DNA of 64,000 nt from positions 62,001 to 126,000 of the forward strand of contig NZ_SCWF01000006.1 in NCBI RefSeq assembly GCF_004359575.1. The letters run 5' to 3'. The stretch comes from Macrococcus bovicus (GTDB lineage: Bacteria; Bacillota; Bacilli; Staphylococcales; Staphylococcaceae). Each line of letters starts with the position of its first letter. Position 1 is the first letter of the stretch. Position numbers and translations under genes: made by a program. The notes under the pieces were generated by a model that saw only the letters and a list, made by a program, of their open reading frames with translations, had not been told where the DNA came from and ran no database searches. Positions 42,082 to 52,892 of the stretch are shown here, piece after piece.

Positions 42082-45000
42082 CTTTCACTTCATTCTAAAA
42101 GATCATAGTTCTAAAACTAACGTTGCACCGATTAATCAGTATAATTTGTTTCACTTCATTCTAAAAGATCATAGTTCTAAAACACATGCGGGGAATGTGC
42201 AAAGTACCGTAACGTTTCACTTCATTCTAAAAGATCATAGTTCTAAAACCGTAATCCGGATTTCATAGCTGAGAGAGTGGTTTCACTTCATTCTAAAAGA
42301 TCATAGTTCTAAAACTACGGCCCTCATTGTTTTCATAGCTTCGTGGTTTCACTTCATTCTAAAAGATCATAGTTCTAAAACTGTGCGTCTTGTTCCTATC
42401 GGTAGAAAATGTTTCACTTCATTCTAAAAGATCATAGTTCTAAAACACAGAGGAAAGCTACAAGCCTTTGAATGTGTTTCACTTCATTCTAAAAGATCAT
42501 AGTTCTAAAACTCGTCTAACCACCTTTTCTGCTTGCGATAGGTTTCACTTCATTCTAAAAGATCATAGTTCTAAAACAGCAGAACAACGACGCGCAGGGA
42601 ATCCGCCGTTTCACTTCATTCTAAAAGATCATAGTTCTAAAACAAAGGCGCCGTTGACCTCATTTGTCGACAGTTTCACTTCATTCTAAAAGATCATAGT
42701 TCTAAAACATTTGACATAGTAATCCGCAATGTGTCACTGTTTCACTTCATTCTAAAAGATCATAGTTCTAAAACATATATTCCAGTTCTACCTGTACGCC
42801 TTTGTTTCACTTCATTCTAAAAGATCATAGTTCTAAAACAACTGGATATAGAGGGTATCAACTTCAATTGTTTCACTTCATTCTAAAAGATCATAGTTCT
42901 AAAACGGTGCAACTGGAATGGTTGAGGTCATCAACGTTTCACTTCATTCTAAAAGATCATAGTTCTAAAACGTTGGTCACTTCATCAAATTCACCATTAT
43001 GTTTCACTTCATTCTAAAAGATCATAGTTCTAAAACGTTGAAGTGATTGTATTCTCTGCTGTTTGCGTTTCACTTCATTCTAAAAGATCATAGTTCTAAA
43101 ACGCAAAAATCAGATGGGATGACTGCACAGGTGTTTCACTTCATTCTAAAAGATCATAGTTCTAAAACTCACATAGTCTGTTGTCATCTGATATTGCGGT
43201 TTCACTTCATTCTAAAAGATCATAGTTCTAAAACGGGCGAGCGAGAAGCTGACTTCCTAAATTGTTTCACTTCATTCTAAAAGATCATAGTTCTAAAACT
43301 ATTTAGATGCCAGAATCCGTAACATAGAAGTTTCACTTCATTCTAAAAGATCATAGTTCTAAAACACTTGTCACAGTTAGTTGGTAAAGAAGCGGGTTTC
43401 ACTTCATTCTAAAAGATCATAGTTCTAAAACTTGATCCATAAACCTAAAATCTTTTATTTGTTTCACTTCATTCTAAAAGATCATAGTTCTAAAACTTGA
43501 TCCATAAACCTAAAATCTTTTATTTGTTTCACTTCATTCTAAAAGATCATAGTTCTAAAACGGAAAAACGAAATAAAAAACTTGTAGAGAGTTTCACTTC
43601 ATTCTAAAAGATCATAGTTCTAAAACTACGTGCCAGGGATATTCGTGACCAGGATAGTTTCACTTCATTCTAAAAGATCATAGTTCTAAAACACAAGACT
43701 GATGGTCAAGCATGTCACTGCAGTTTCACTTCATTCTAAAAGATCATAGTTCTAAAACGTGATGCATAGCAGGTAGATGAAGAAGTAGGTTTCACTTCAT
43801 TCTAAAAGATCATAGTTCTAAAACATCTAAATGCACCCATTCGTTCGAGCCTTTGTTTCACTTCATTCTAAAAGATCATAGTTCTAAAACGGTGTGTCTA
43901 TATAGCACGATAGGATAATCGTTTCACTTCATTCTAAAAGATCATAGTTCTAAAACTTCCTGCTGTTCCTTGATGGTGTTCTCACAGTTTCACTTCATTC
44001 TAAAAGATCATAGTTCTAAAACGAAATACGCTGCAAGGCTTGGACGCAAGGAGTTTCACTTCATTCTAAAAGATCATAGTTCTAAAACGATGCCTTCCAA
44101 GTCTTCCTGCGTGCAACAGTTTCACTTCATTCTAAAAGATCATAGTTCTAAAACTATCAATGTTGACGATTTGGCAAAGGCGGTGTTTCACTTCATTCTA
44201 AAAGATCATAGTTCTAAAACGCGTCTTTTGCAGTTTCCTCAACTTTTTTGTTTCACTTCATTCTAAAAGATCATAGTTCTAAAACGGAAGTAATTAAACA
44301 TACCAAGAGCCATCAGTTTCACTTCATTCTAAAAGATCATAGTTCTAAAACGCAAGTCGTGCATCCTCCGGTAGAGATTCGTTTCACTTCATTCTAAAAG
44401 ATCATAGTTCTAAAACAAATCAACACACCTGACACATGTCTTCTTCGTTTCACTTCATTCTAAAAGATCATAGTTCTAAAACACACTGCTCATCACTCGG
44501 TCGCTGGGACAGTTTCACTTCATTCTAAAAGATCATAGTTCTAAAACATCAGCAGAGTCCACCTTACCGCAGTCGACGTTTCACTTCATTCTAAAAGATC
44601 ATAGTTCTAAAACTCTTGCAATATCTGATGAAATTAATAATGGTTTCACTTCATTCTAAAAGATCATAGTTCTAAAACAGTACCGTTCTGCTGCTTGTTT
44701 GGCTAATTGTTTCACTTCATTCTAAAAGATCATAGTTCTAAAACGAAGTACAAACCATCGCAGCACACATTGAGTTTCACTTCATTCTAAAAGATCATAG
44801 TTCTAAAACGTTGCGACGCTTGACCAGTTAGATCCCCAGTTTCACTTCATTCTAAAAGATCATAGTTCTAAAACATGAACAAACTTTTAATCAATCATAT
44901 GATAGTTTCACTTCATTCTAAAAGATCATAGTTCTAAAACGTCTAAGTCGACGCTTGCTGAACTTACAACGTTTCACTTCATTCTAAAAGATCATAGTTC

Positions 45001-47824
45001 TAAAACTCATGCGAATATATGTTCTTTTTATGGAACGTTTCACTTCATTCTAAAAGATCATAGTTCTAAAACGCTGCTCTGATATCACCATCTCCAAACT
45101 CAGTTTCACTTCATTCTAAAAGATCATAGTTCTAAAACGTATTCCCAGGACAAGCTAAAGAACTTAAGGTTTCACTTCATTCTAAAAGATCATAGTTCTA
45201 AAACGGCGACACCGTCGGGATATCCGGTAATTCGTTTCACTTCATTCTAAAAGATCATAGTTCTAAAACGAGCTCCTGCATCAACAATCCGTTCTTCTGG
45301 TTTCACTTCATTCTAAAAGATCATAGTTCTAAAACTCACAGGCGCAGGAATTGTGGCGGATGTCGTTTCACTTCATTCTAAAAGATCATAGTTCTAAAAC
45401 CTGTACTTGTGCCATAGTCCAGATAAAAGCGTTTCACTTCATTCTAAAAGATCATAGTTCTAAAACGTCCCTTATGAAATTGAAGTTGATATCCTCGTTT
45501 CACTTCATTCTAAAAGATCATAGTTCTAAAACGCGTATGCTGCTCTTTAAGTTCATCTGCTTGTTTCACTTCATTCTAAAAGATCATAGTTCTAAAACAC
45601 TTTCTGAGAAACATTTAACAGATGAAAGTTTCACTTCATTCTAAAAGATCATAGTTCTAAAACAAGTGATGATTGATTTCTGTGATCAATGGAGTTTCAC
45701 TTCATTCTAAAAGATCATAGTTCTAAAACGCCGGCCGTCATAGCCAATCAGTTGAAAGGTTTCACTTCATTCTAAAAGATCATAGTTCTAAAACACCTCA
45801 CGCTTCTTCAGTTCAGCCCACGTGTTTCACTTCATTCTAAAAGATCATAGTTCTAAAACCCTTCACGAACTGAAAATCTGTCCGATGGGTTTCACTTCAT
45901 TCTAAAAGATCATAGTTCTAAAACCCCTGATTCTTGATACTGGTCAGGTATTCAGTTTCACTTCATTCTAAAAGATCATAGTTCTAAAACCTGCGCCCTG
46001 TGAGGAAGCCTACATAACCTGTTTCACTTCATTCTAAAAGATCATAGTTCTAAAACTGATAGGAAGTGATAGTTTGAGATGAAACGTTTCACTTCATTCT
46101 AAAAGATCATAGTTCTAAAACATATATCCGTACTCGGCAGCGTCTAGCTTCGTTTCACTTCATTCTAAAAGATCATAGTTCTAAAACGCATCATCGCTCT
46201 GATGTTTTCTTCTGTCGTTTCACTTCATTCTAAAAGATCATAGTTCTAAAACGGCGACCGAGTTCATAATGGTATGGCCACTGTTTCACTTCATTCTAAA
46301 AGATCATAGTTCTAAAACATCGGCGCAGCAGTCTTGCAGGTTGTTACGTTTCACTTCATTCTAAAAGATCATAGTTCTAAAACACGTCAGTGCCGTTCTG
46401 AATAGCTGCCGCGTTTCACTTCATTCTAAAAGATCATAGTTCTAAAACACATTGCTGCCTGACTCTCCCATAAATTCGTTTCACTTCATTCTAAAAGATC
46501 ATAGTTCTAAAACGGCGGACAAGTTGATGTAAGTGTGAAAGTGTTTCACTTCATTCTAAAAGATCATAGTTCTAAAACACTTCTTTCAGGTCTGCTGACT
46601 CTTCGGCGGTTTCACTTCATTCTAAAAGATCATAGTTCTAAAACGAACCGTGCTTATAAGAACGAGCAAGGCAGTTTCACTTCATTCTAAAAGATCATAG
46701 TTCTAAAACAGTTTGCTGTCCTCGACTTGTGCTAAAACAGTTTCACTTCATTCTAAAAGATCATAGTTCTAAAACGAAGATCTAACAAGTAAGCTGGAGT
46801 GGTAGTTTCACTTCATTCTAAAAGATCATAGTTCTAAAACGCTCCATGTGGTGCAGATTGATTCCATTCAGTTTCACTTCATTCTAAAAGATCATAGTTC
46901 TAAAACTGTGCTGGTGCGTTCTGATTCTCGAATGAGTTTCACTTCATTCTAAAAGATCATAGTTCTAAAACCTGACTTGTTTTAATCTCAGTAGTTCATC
47001 TGTTTCACTTCATTCTAAAAGATCATAGTTCTAAAACTCACGCTACTACTTCAGGCAATATACTTAGTTTCACTTCATTCTAAAAGATCATAGTTCTAAA
47101 ACACGCCGTATGTCATCAACAACGGCTTATCAGTTTCACTTCATTCTAAAAGATCATAGTTCTAAAACAAGTCGGTTTCTCGTAATAGTATTGACCTTGT
47201 TTCACTTCATTCTAAAAGATCATAGTTCTAAAACGCTCTTTCATCAGCTAGTTCTCCACAATTGTTTCACTTCATTCTAAAAGATCATAGTTCTAAAACC
47301 CGCGAAGCGTTCGAAGCGTGGGACAGCATGTTTCACTTCATTCTAAAAGATCATAGTTCTAAAACGCAGGAAACGATATCACAACAACGAACAAGTTTCA
47401 CTTCATTCTAAAAGATCATAGTTCTAAAACTCTGTTTTGCGTAAGGTATAAGTAAAGGTGGTTTCACTTCATTCTAAAAGATCATAGTTCTAAAACGTTG
47501 GTCGTGTCGAGCGATACAATGTCAGGTTTCACTTCATTCTAAAAGATCATAGTTCTAAAACGTTCTGGTGGTAGCACCTGTTGAACTGTGAGTTTCACTT
47601 CATTCTAAAAGATCATAGTTCTAAAACAGCAGCAGCGCTCACTCTCTTTGCGATTTCGTTTCACTTCATTCTAAAAGATCATAGTTCTAAAACATACCCG
47701 TTGCAATCATTCCGCCCCGTTGTGTTTCACTTCATTCTAAAAGATCATAGTTCTAAAACGGTAAAGGAATGTCGTACAGCTCACGAGAGTTTCACTTCAT
47801 TCTAAAAGATCATAGTTCTAAAAC
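42082..47824 (-). CRISPR. Type II-A CRISPR array, 88 repeats and 87 spacers
   Basis: Repeats are 36 bp, spacers 29 or 30 bp (repeat starts 65 or 66 apart, 35 of 87 intervals being 65). In transcript sense the repeat begins GTTTTAGAACTATG and ends GAAGTGAAAC. As far as I can read, all copies are identical except the distal one at 42082-42117, whose last base (transcript sense) differs. Orientation is minus: the leader lies at 47825-47906 and the distal end near 42082. Spacers at 43432-43460 and 43497-43525 are identical. The plus-strand open frames with repeated FHFILKDHSSKT peptides are artefacts of the 66-bp period. Confidence 0.99.
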
Positions 47825-47906
47825 CTCAAATAACGATTCTATCGGTTATATTCTACTCTTTATAATGATAGCAAAACTTTTTTATAGTTAATTTAATTAT
47901 ACACAA
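47825..47906 (-). promoter_or_regulatory. CRISPR leader with promoter and leader-anchoring site
   Basis: The bases touching the first repeat read ATTTGAG on the minus strand (47825-47831), the leader-anchoring sequence known for Streptococcus type II-A systems. A promoter fits upstream: TTGCTA (47869-47874), 18-base spacer, TATAAC (47845-47850), starting transcripts shortly before the array. The rest is A+T rich and ends at the csn2 stop. Confidence 0.85.
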
Positions 47907-48752
47907 TTAATATTCATTAATAAATTTGATATAACGTTCATCTTTAATGAAGTAGTTCTTACTAAATTCATTTATAGCAATTTGTCGAATGATACATTCG
48001 TCTGGTTCATCAGCTGGAAACATTAATTTAAATTCTTCTCTTACCTGATTTAAATCATATAATGTCATATTACGTTTACTCAGTGCTAAGTTATCCGTTT
48101 CTATCATAAAATAAGGATGATTCGTTACGACTATTGTTGTCATATCATAACGTCTTATTAAATCAATAAATGCTTTGAAATCACTGCTACCTAAATTTGC
48201 CTCCGGAAACAATAAGAATAAGATATTTTCTTTTTTCTCATCTTTCAACAAATCGATACAAGCTTTTCGAGCTTGTATCGCATTTAAATTACTAAAATCG
48301 TTATGTATATCAATACAAAACAACTTCAGAAACTGTTTAAATTTCAATTGCGTTTCATCTAATTCGATTTGATAGTGTTCATCTTTAATTTTTAACTTCG
48401 AAGCAAGTGAACTAATTTCTTTTTCAATCTTTTGATATATCATTCCAATATCTTCATTGCCTAAACAATCTTTTTCGAATTGTCTCAAAATCGCATCTTT
48501 CATTTGTTTCTCAGATATTAAATCTAAAGTTCCACAGTTAATGACAATGCTATGAAACGATTTGACATTAACTGTGGTGATATCTTCATCAATCAATTCA
48601 CTAAACAAGTCATCCCCGTCTTCTTTGGAATTAAGATAATTTAAGAGGTTACGTATAAATTCATTGCATTGAAATGTATCTTCAAATGCAATAGTATTTA
48701 TCTTCTTTTCATGTATATCAATAACAGCAGACAAATTACTCGCAATCTTCAT
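47907..48752 (-). CDS. csn2: Type II-A adaptation protein Csn2
   Basis: A 281-residue Csn2, the subtype II-A marker, which forms a ring on DNA ends and works with Cas1-Cas2 in spacer integration. Recognised by position between cas2 and the array and by Csn2-like strands and C-terminal ATPase-like remnant (NILFLLFPEANLGSSDFKAF, MTTIVVTNHPYFM). It is longer than the roughly 220-residue streptococcal short form. ATG overlaps the cas2 stop by 4 bases. Intact; A+T-rich like the rest of the locus. Confidence 0.88.
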   Translation of the reverse strand: MKIASNLSAVIDIHEKKINTIAFEDTFQCNEFIRNLLNYLNSKEDGDDLFSELIDEDITTVNVKSFHSIVINCGTLDLISEKQMKDAILRQFEKDCLGNEDIGMIYQKIEKEISSLASKLKIKDEHYQIELDETQLKFKQFLKLFCIDIHNDFSNLNAIQARKACIDLLKDEKKENILFLLFPEANLGSSDFKAFIDLIRRYDMTTIVVTNHPYFMIETDNLALSKRNMTLYDLNQVREEFKLMFPADEPDECIIRQIAINEFSKNYFIKDERYIKFINEY

Positions 48753-49072
48753 AGTTCAATCACACGATCTGTTCGTAAGCCTATCATGCCTTGAGGAGGT
48801 TCACCTACAAGATAAGTCATTTCACTGAATTGTTTTTCAGTCACTACTAATGTCTGAACCGTTCCGTTCAATGGTACTTCTCTTTGTAATTTATTCATCT
48901 GATGAATAAGGGTCCCTCTATTAAAAATCAATTTACTGAAAATAGAATATTGTACTCTGACATAACCTTCATTCGTCAAATATTTTACAAACTGACGATA
49001 TGCTCTTTTTTCCCTTGATGTTTCAACTGGTAAATCGAACATTACAAACAGCCTCAAATATTTCGCCCCCAT
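48749..49072 (-). CDS. cas2: CRISPR-associated endoribonuclease-fold protein Cas2
   Basis: A 107-residue Cas2 with the ferredoxin-like start YLRLFVMFDLPVETSREKR (conserved Asp in MFDLP) and GYVRVQYSIFSK. It bridges two Cas1 dimers in the spacer-integration complex. AAAGGGGAC lies before the ATG. It sits 11 bases after cas1 and overlaps csn2. Intact. Confidence 0.95.
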   Translation of the reverse strand: MGAKYLRLFVMFDLPVETSREKRAYRQFVKYLTNEGYVRVQYSIFSKLIFNRGTLIHQMNKLQREVPLNGTVQTLVVTEKQFSEMTYLVGEPPQGMIGLRTDRVIEL

Positions 49073-49083
49073 AGATGTCCCCT

Positions 49084-49959
49084 TTAATATTTCCAGCTCG
49101 GAAATTTAATATATTTCTCATTTCCAGTGGATAAATATTTAAACACACTTTCAACATAAATTTCTATAGCGTGTACTAGATAATATAATTTGTTATTAAT
49201 AACTACCTTACAATTTAATACATCTACTATTTTACGCTTCTCATCTTTTTCGAATTCGTTGACTACATTTTTTAGCACTATGTAGTCAACCAATGGCCTC
49301 ATGACTTCCATTAAATCAGATGCTAAATTATATAAATTAAATTCATTCCGATGCTTGATTCCGATTTCAGTTAGATAACCTTTACTTACAATTGTTCTAG
49401 CAAATATAGCAAGTAGAATTTGATAACCATAATCTAGCCCGGCATTTTTAACGTGTTCAGTTTCACGTGTTATTTCATTGCCAAAAATGATATTGAAGTA
49501 TACTTTTGCAGCGTGGCCCTCTCTATTAGTAGAATCTCCTGAAGTAGTTTCTTCTGCATATCGGTCAAACATCGTTAAATCTAATTGTCTAAAGTAATGG
49601 TTCAATACTTGTTTTTGATACATAATCTTTTTTTGTATTATAAGTTGCCATAATCGCTCTTTATGAGATTTCTGCCAGTTCATCTGTTGCTCAATCAATC
49701 TAGATTGACGATGATGACCATACACAGAATGGAGGAAGGTTTGTGGTAAGTGTTTCTTGTCACAAATTATTGTCATTATTTTATTTTCTGTTAGAACATT
49801 CATCAAATGTCCTGTCATCGTAATATTCGGATTCTCAATTATTAAACAACATATTTCACTTATCGGAACTTGTACTAATGTATCTGATTTTATAACCAAA
49901 TGATTCATCCGCAGTGACAACTTTGATTCTTTCGTAATAATGACCGTTCTAAAACTCAT
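49084..49959 (-). CDS. cas1: CRISPR integrase Cas1 (type II)
   Basis: A 291-residue type II Cas1. Catalytic metal residues are E147 (NREGHAAKVYF), H203 (GIKHRNEFNLYN) and E218 (SDLMEVMRPLVD). It inserts new spacers at the leader-repeat junction together with Cas2 and Csn2. The ATG overlaps the cas9 stop by 4 bases (ATGA), so translation is coupled to the end of cas9; a frameshifted cas9 could lower its translation. The frame itself is intact. Confidence 0.96.
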   Translation of the reverse strand: MSFRTVIITKESKLSLRMNHLVIKSDTLVQVPISEICCLIIENPNITMTGHLMNVLTENKIMTIICDKKHLPQTFLHSVYGHHRQSRLIEQQMNWQKSHKERLWQLIIQKKIMYQKQVLNHYFRQLDLTMFDRYAEETTSGDSTNREGHAAKVYFNIIFGNEITRETEHVKNAGLDYGYQILLAIFARTIVSKGYLTEIGIKHRNEFNLYNLASDLMEVMRPLVDYIVLKNVVNEFEKDEKRKIVDVLNCKVVINNKLYYLVHAIEIYVESVFKYLSTGNEKYIKFPSWKY

Positions 49960-52892
49960 TTTTTTGACTCCGCTAACTTAAACAGTGATTTTGGCTTGGT
50001 AGACTTTAAACCCGTTATGGATTGATATTGAATTTTAGCACTTAATTCTTTACCAAAGAATGTTTTATCCGACATTCCACTTAACCTGCCACCTAAATAT
50101 TCAGATCGTCCTGCGTTTGCACCGGTAACTTTAAATATTTCTTTAATACATTTATTAAAATCTTCTAAAGTCATATCTGTTGTTTCAAAGTATCCGATAA
50201 TTTTTTCAATTTTATTCTCTTTATCTTTCTTAGGTAATATTATTGAATATTCCGCAACTAGCTTTTTAGCTAGTGACTGATAAATTTCATTCAACTCATC
50301 AGGTGTTTTATTAATTCTTCCTTCCATCGTATTTTTTAAATTGAGCTGTTCATCAATACTCATTTCAAATTGGCGTCCATTAATGACTTCACCACTTGAA
50401 ACGAAATAAGTGGGATGGCCATTAATGTGTATAATATCGCCTTTATGAATTTCGAATAGGTGCTTAGCTTCTACTACGTCTAATTTATTTTCTCTCTTTG
50501 CTAGATATAAAGCGAGTTCATCTTTCGTTAAATCTCGGTTCTGATAGCTCTCGATAACGAGTTCATCAAAGATACTATATTTTTCTTTAGTTTTACCATT
50601 CTTCCCCTTTTCAATATAGTAAACTGCATGAGACTTCAGTACTTTCATTTCTTTGTAGATCACAAAGTCATTTTTCCCGGATTGATATTTCGCTTGATTC
50701 AATTTAGGTGAATATGCTGTTTGTTTATAGAATGCACTTTCCTGTCCGCCGGTTTTTCTTGTGTAATTAATCTTGAAGTTGTCTATATCCATTTTAATTT
50801 TTGATATTAACATCTCTCCTTGAGATAAATCCATGTTTGCCATCTTTTTGAAGAAGAAGAAATCATCTCTTCTTCTATTCTGATTTAAATCTTCACCCAT
50901 TGCCTTCCACTTCTGACGTACTTTTTCTCTCTTAAAGTTGAATTCAAAGAAATCAACGTCTGGATAAATTGCTCGGCCTGCTTGGTAAACGATGCCGTTC
51001 AAGTACGCATCAACAGCATGATGACTATCATTTAATTCACGTATCTTGGGTATTTTAAATTTCTTTCTCAATTCACTTACAAATCTTGATTTCATAGGGA
51101 TTACTTTCGCATTTGGATATTCTTCATTTAAAAAGTCTCTTACGTGCACGGCTATCTGTCTTGTTTCAACGAGTTGTCTTTGAATAAACCCTTCTTTATC
51201 TAATTCCGAAAGAGTCGGTTTCATTAATTTTGCCAGCTTGCTACTACTGATGAGTCCGTTGTCGTTCAGACGTTTCCAGAAACTGATCATGATTCTGCGC
51301 TTGTCTTCAGTCATTTTTTCGAGCGGCATTGCATCACCTGACTTATTCTGATTTGCTGATTTAACTACTAGAACCTTATTGTTGATACTGTCATCTTTAA
51401 TTAATCTTTGAGGATAGATGTGATCTATTTCGTACAGGCTGTTGGCTTGATCTTTTAGCAGTTTGTCTAAATCTATTCTTTCATGTGTGTACATGCATTT
51501 ACCGTTTTGTGATAGATAAAGCCATAGTTTATCATTTCGAAAATCAAAATCTTCTTCTTGAGATTCTTCAATAACTTCTTTATATTCATTTATTGATTTT
51601 AGTTTTTTGTCTTTGATTAAACTATCCCACTGTTGTTGTCTGGACTTCTGACGTCTGCCTTTTTCACCATCTTCTGTCGCAAACTCCATCACTATATTCT
51701 CGGGCTCACCAAATATTGATGTAATCTCACGCACGATCTCAAGGGTATTCCATATACCTTTTTTAAGTGCGGGTGACGTAGCCAGTGCAGCAATATCCTT
51801 GTAACGGACTTGTTGATGCTCGATTTGATTCTCTTCAGCAATAAATTCTTTGAAGTTATAATCTTTACTCGTAATAATTTCCATAAAATTCTGATCGGTT
51901 CTTCTCATTAAATTAATCACAGAATAACCTTTGTAATTTTCAGTAAGTAGCTTATTACTTATTTTTCCCCACCCAGAGTAATTGAGTTTTTTCAATTCAT
52001 CCATTTGCTTTCCAGTGAGTTCAGGGTATTTCTCTTTAATTTTATCCTCTAGAATACGCTTATCTTCAAAGATGGTAATCCAAAGAATGAGTTCTTCAAT
52101 CATTTCATAGTTCTCATCAACATTTTCAAATATTCTTTTCATATCATAATAAGTTGATAATTTTGAAACAAATTTCTTTTCATCTTGTGTGCCGAATACT
52201 TTTAGTTTTTCTCCAGGTATAGAAAATTCAGCTTTATATTCTGATTTATTCAGTTTTTCTAGCAATACTTTATTCGTCACTGATTTATTTTTTTTGAATA
52301 TTTCATTGTAGACATAAGTTTTCACTTCTGGCATTAATCTATATTTCTTATGTTTCGGAGCATTTTCAGGACGGATTTGAATACTATTTAGTTCATTCAA
52401 TACTTCCATTTCCTGATAGAGCAAGCTATGTTTCGGTAAAACATCTTCATTCATTAAATATGTACATTTATTTGTCATACGCCGGATAAACTTCTCTGCA
52501 CTGCTTGAACGATTGACTACTTCATTAAAGTTCCAAGGTGTAATGCGCTCGTTACTTTCACGCGACATCCAGCCATATTTCTGATTATCAGAACCTTTAA
52601 CTAACGGCCCAACATAATATGGAATTCTAAATTGAATAATACTTAGAACTTGATCAATCATTTCAGCTGTTATTTCTTTATGGAATGTTTGCTGGTTTCT
52701 AAGTATATTCTCTGCTTCAAATAAATTATTCTGCATTGGAATACTTGAATTATCAACAGTGTTCATAACTCTTAGTAATTTACCTTCTTCCAGCAGTTGA
52801 GAATAAGGATGTTCTTTGTCGATATGTTTGCTTAACTCTTTCTTTAATTCGTCGTATTTATCTTTAGGATGCTTTAAATAGCGATCAAACAA
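49956..52892 (-). CDS. cas9: Cas9 C-terminal fragment (REC, RuvC-II/III, HNH, PAM-interacting)
   Basis: An open frame of 978 residues from a TTG without a ribosome-binding site, so independent translation is doubtful. IQFRIPYYVGPLVKG matches the conserved REC/RuvC joining region. Counting from that TTG: RuvC-II E403 (NIVMEFATE), HNH D490 and H491 (YEIDHIYP) with N516, and RuvC-III HHAVDAY with H625 and D628. The end (YQSITGLKSTK) is the PAM-interacting-domain signature of II-A Cas9. All catalytic residues are kept. PAM not predictable from sequence alone. Confidence 0.88.
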   Translation of the reverse strand: MFDRYLKHPKDKYDELKKELSKHIDKEHPYSQLLEEGKLLRVMNTVDNSSIPMQNNLFEAENILRNQQTFHKEITAEMIDQVLSIIQFRIPYYVGPLVKGSDNQKYGWMSRESNERITPWNFNEVVNRSSSAEKFIRRMTNKCTYLMNEDVLPKHSLLYQEMEVLNELNSIQIRPENAPKHKKYRLMPEVKTYVYNEIFKKNKSVTNKVLLEKLNKSEYKAEFSIPGEKLKVFGTQDEKKFVSKLSTYYDMKRIFENVDENYEMIEELILWITIFEDKRILEDKIKEKYPELTGKQMDELKKLNYSGWGKISNKLLTENYKGYSVINLMRRTDQNFMEIITSKDYNFKEFIAEENQIEHQQVRYKDIAALATSPALKKGIWNTLEIVREITSIFGEPENIVMEFATEDGEKGRRQKSRQQQWDSLIKDKKLKSINEYKEVIEESQEEDFDFRNDKLWLYLSQNGKCMYTHERIDLDKLLKDQANSLYEIDHIYPQRLIKDDSINNKVLVVKSANQNKSGDAMPLEKMTEDKRRIMISFWKRLNDNGLISSSKLAKLMKPTLSELDKEGFIQRQLVETRQIAVHVRDFLNEEYPNAKVIPMKSRFVSELRKKFKIPKIRELNDSHHAVDAYLNGIVYQAGRAIYPDVDFFEFNFKREKVRQKWKAMGEDLNQNRRRDDFFFFKKMANMDLSQGEMLISKIKMDIDNFKINYTRKTGGQESAFYKQTAYSPKLNQAKYQSGKNDFVIYKEMKVLKSHAVYYIEKGKNGKTKEKYSIFDELVIESYQNRDLTKDELALYLAKRENKLDVVEAKHLFEIHKGDIIHINGHPTYFVSSGEVINGRQFEMSIDEQLNLKNTMEGRINKTPDELNEIYQSLAKKLVAEYSIILPKKDKENKIEKIIGYFETTDMTLEDFNKCIKEIFKVTGANAGRSEYLGGRLSGMSDKTFFGKELSAKIQYQSITGLKSTKPKSLFKLAESKK

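Noticed and set aside
41999-47805. Plus-strand open frames encoding repeated FHFILKDHSSKT peptides
   Set aside because: They are produced by the 36-bp repeats and a 66-bp period divisible by three, and run against the direction of the array; no ribosome-binding sites fit.
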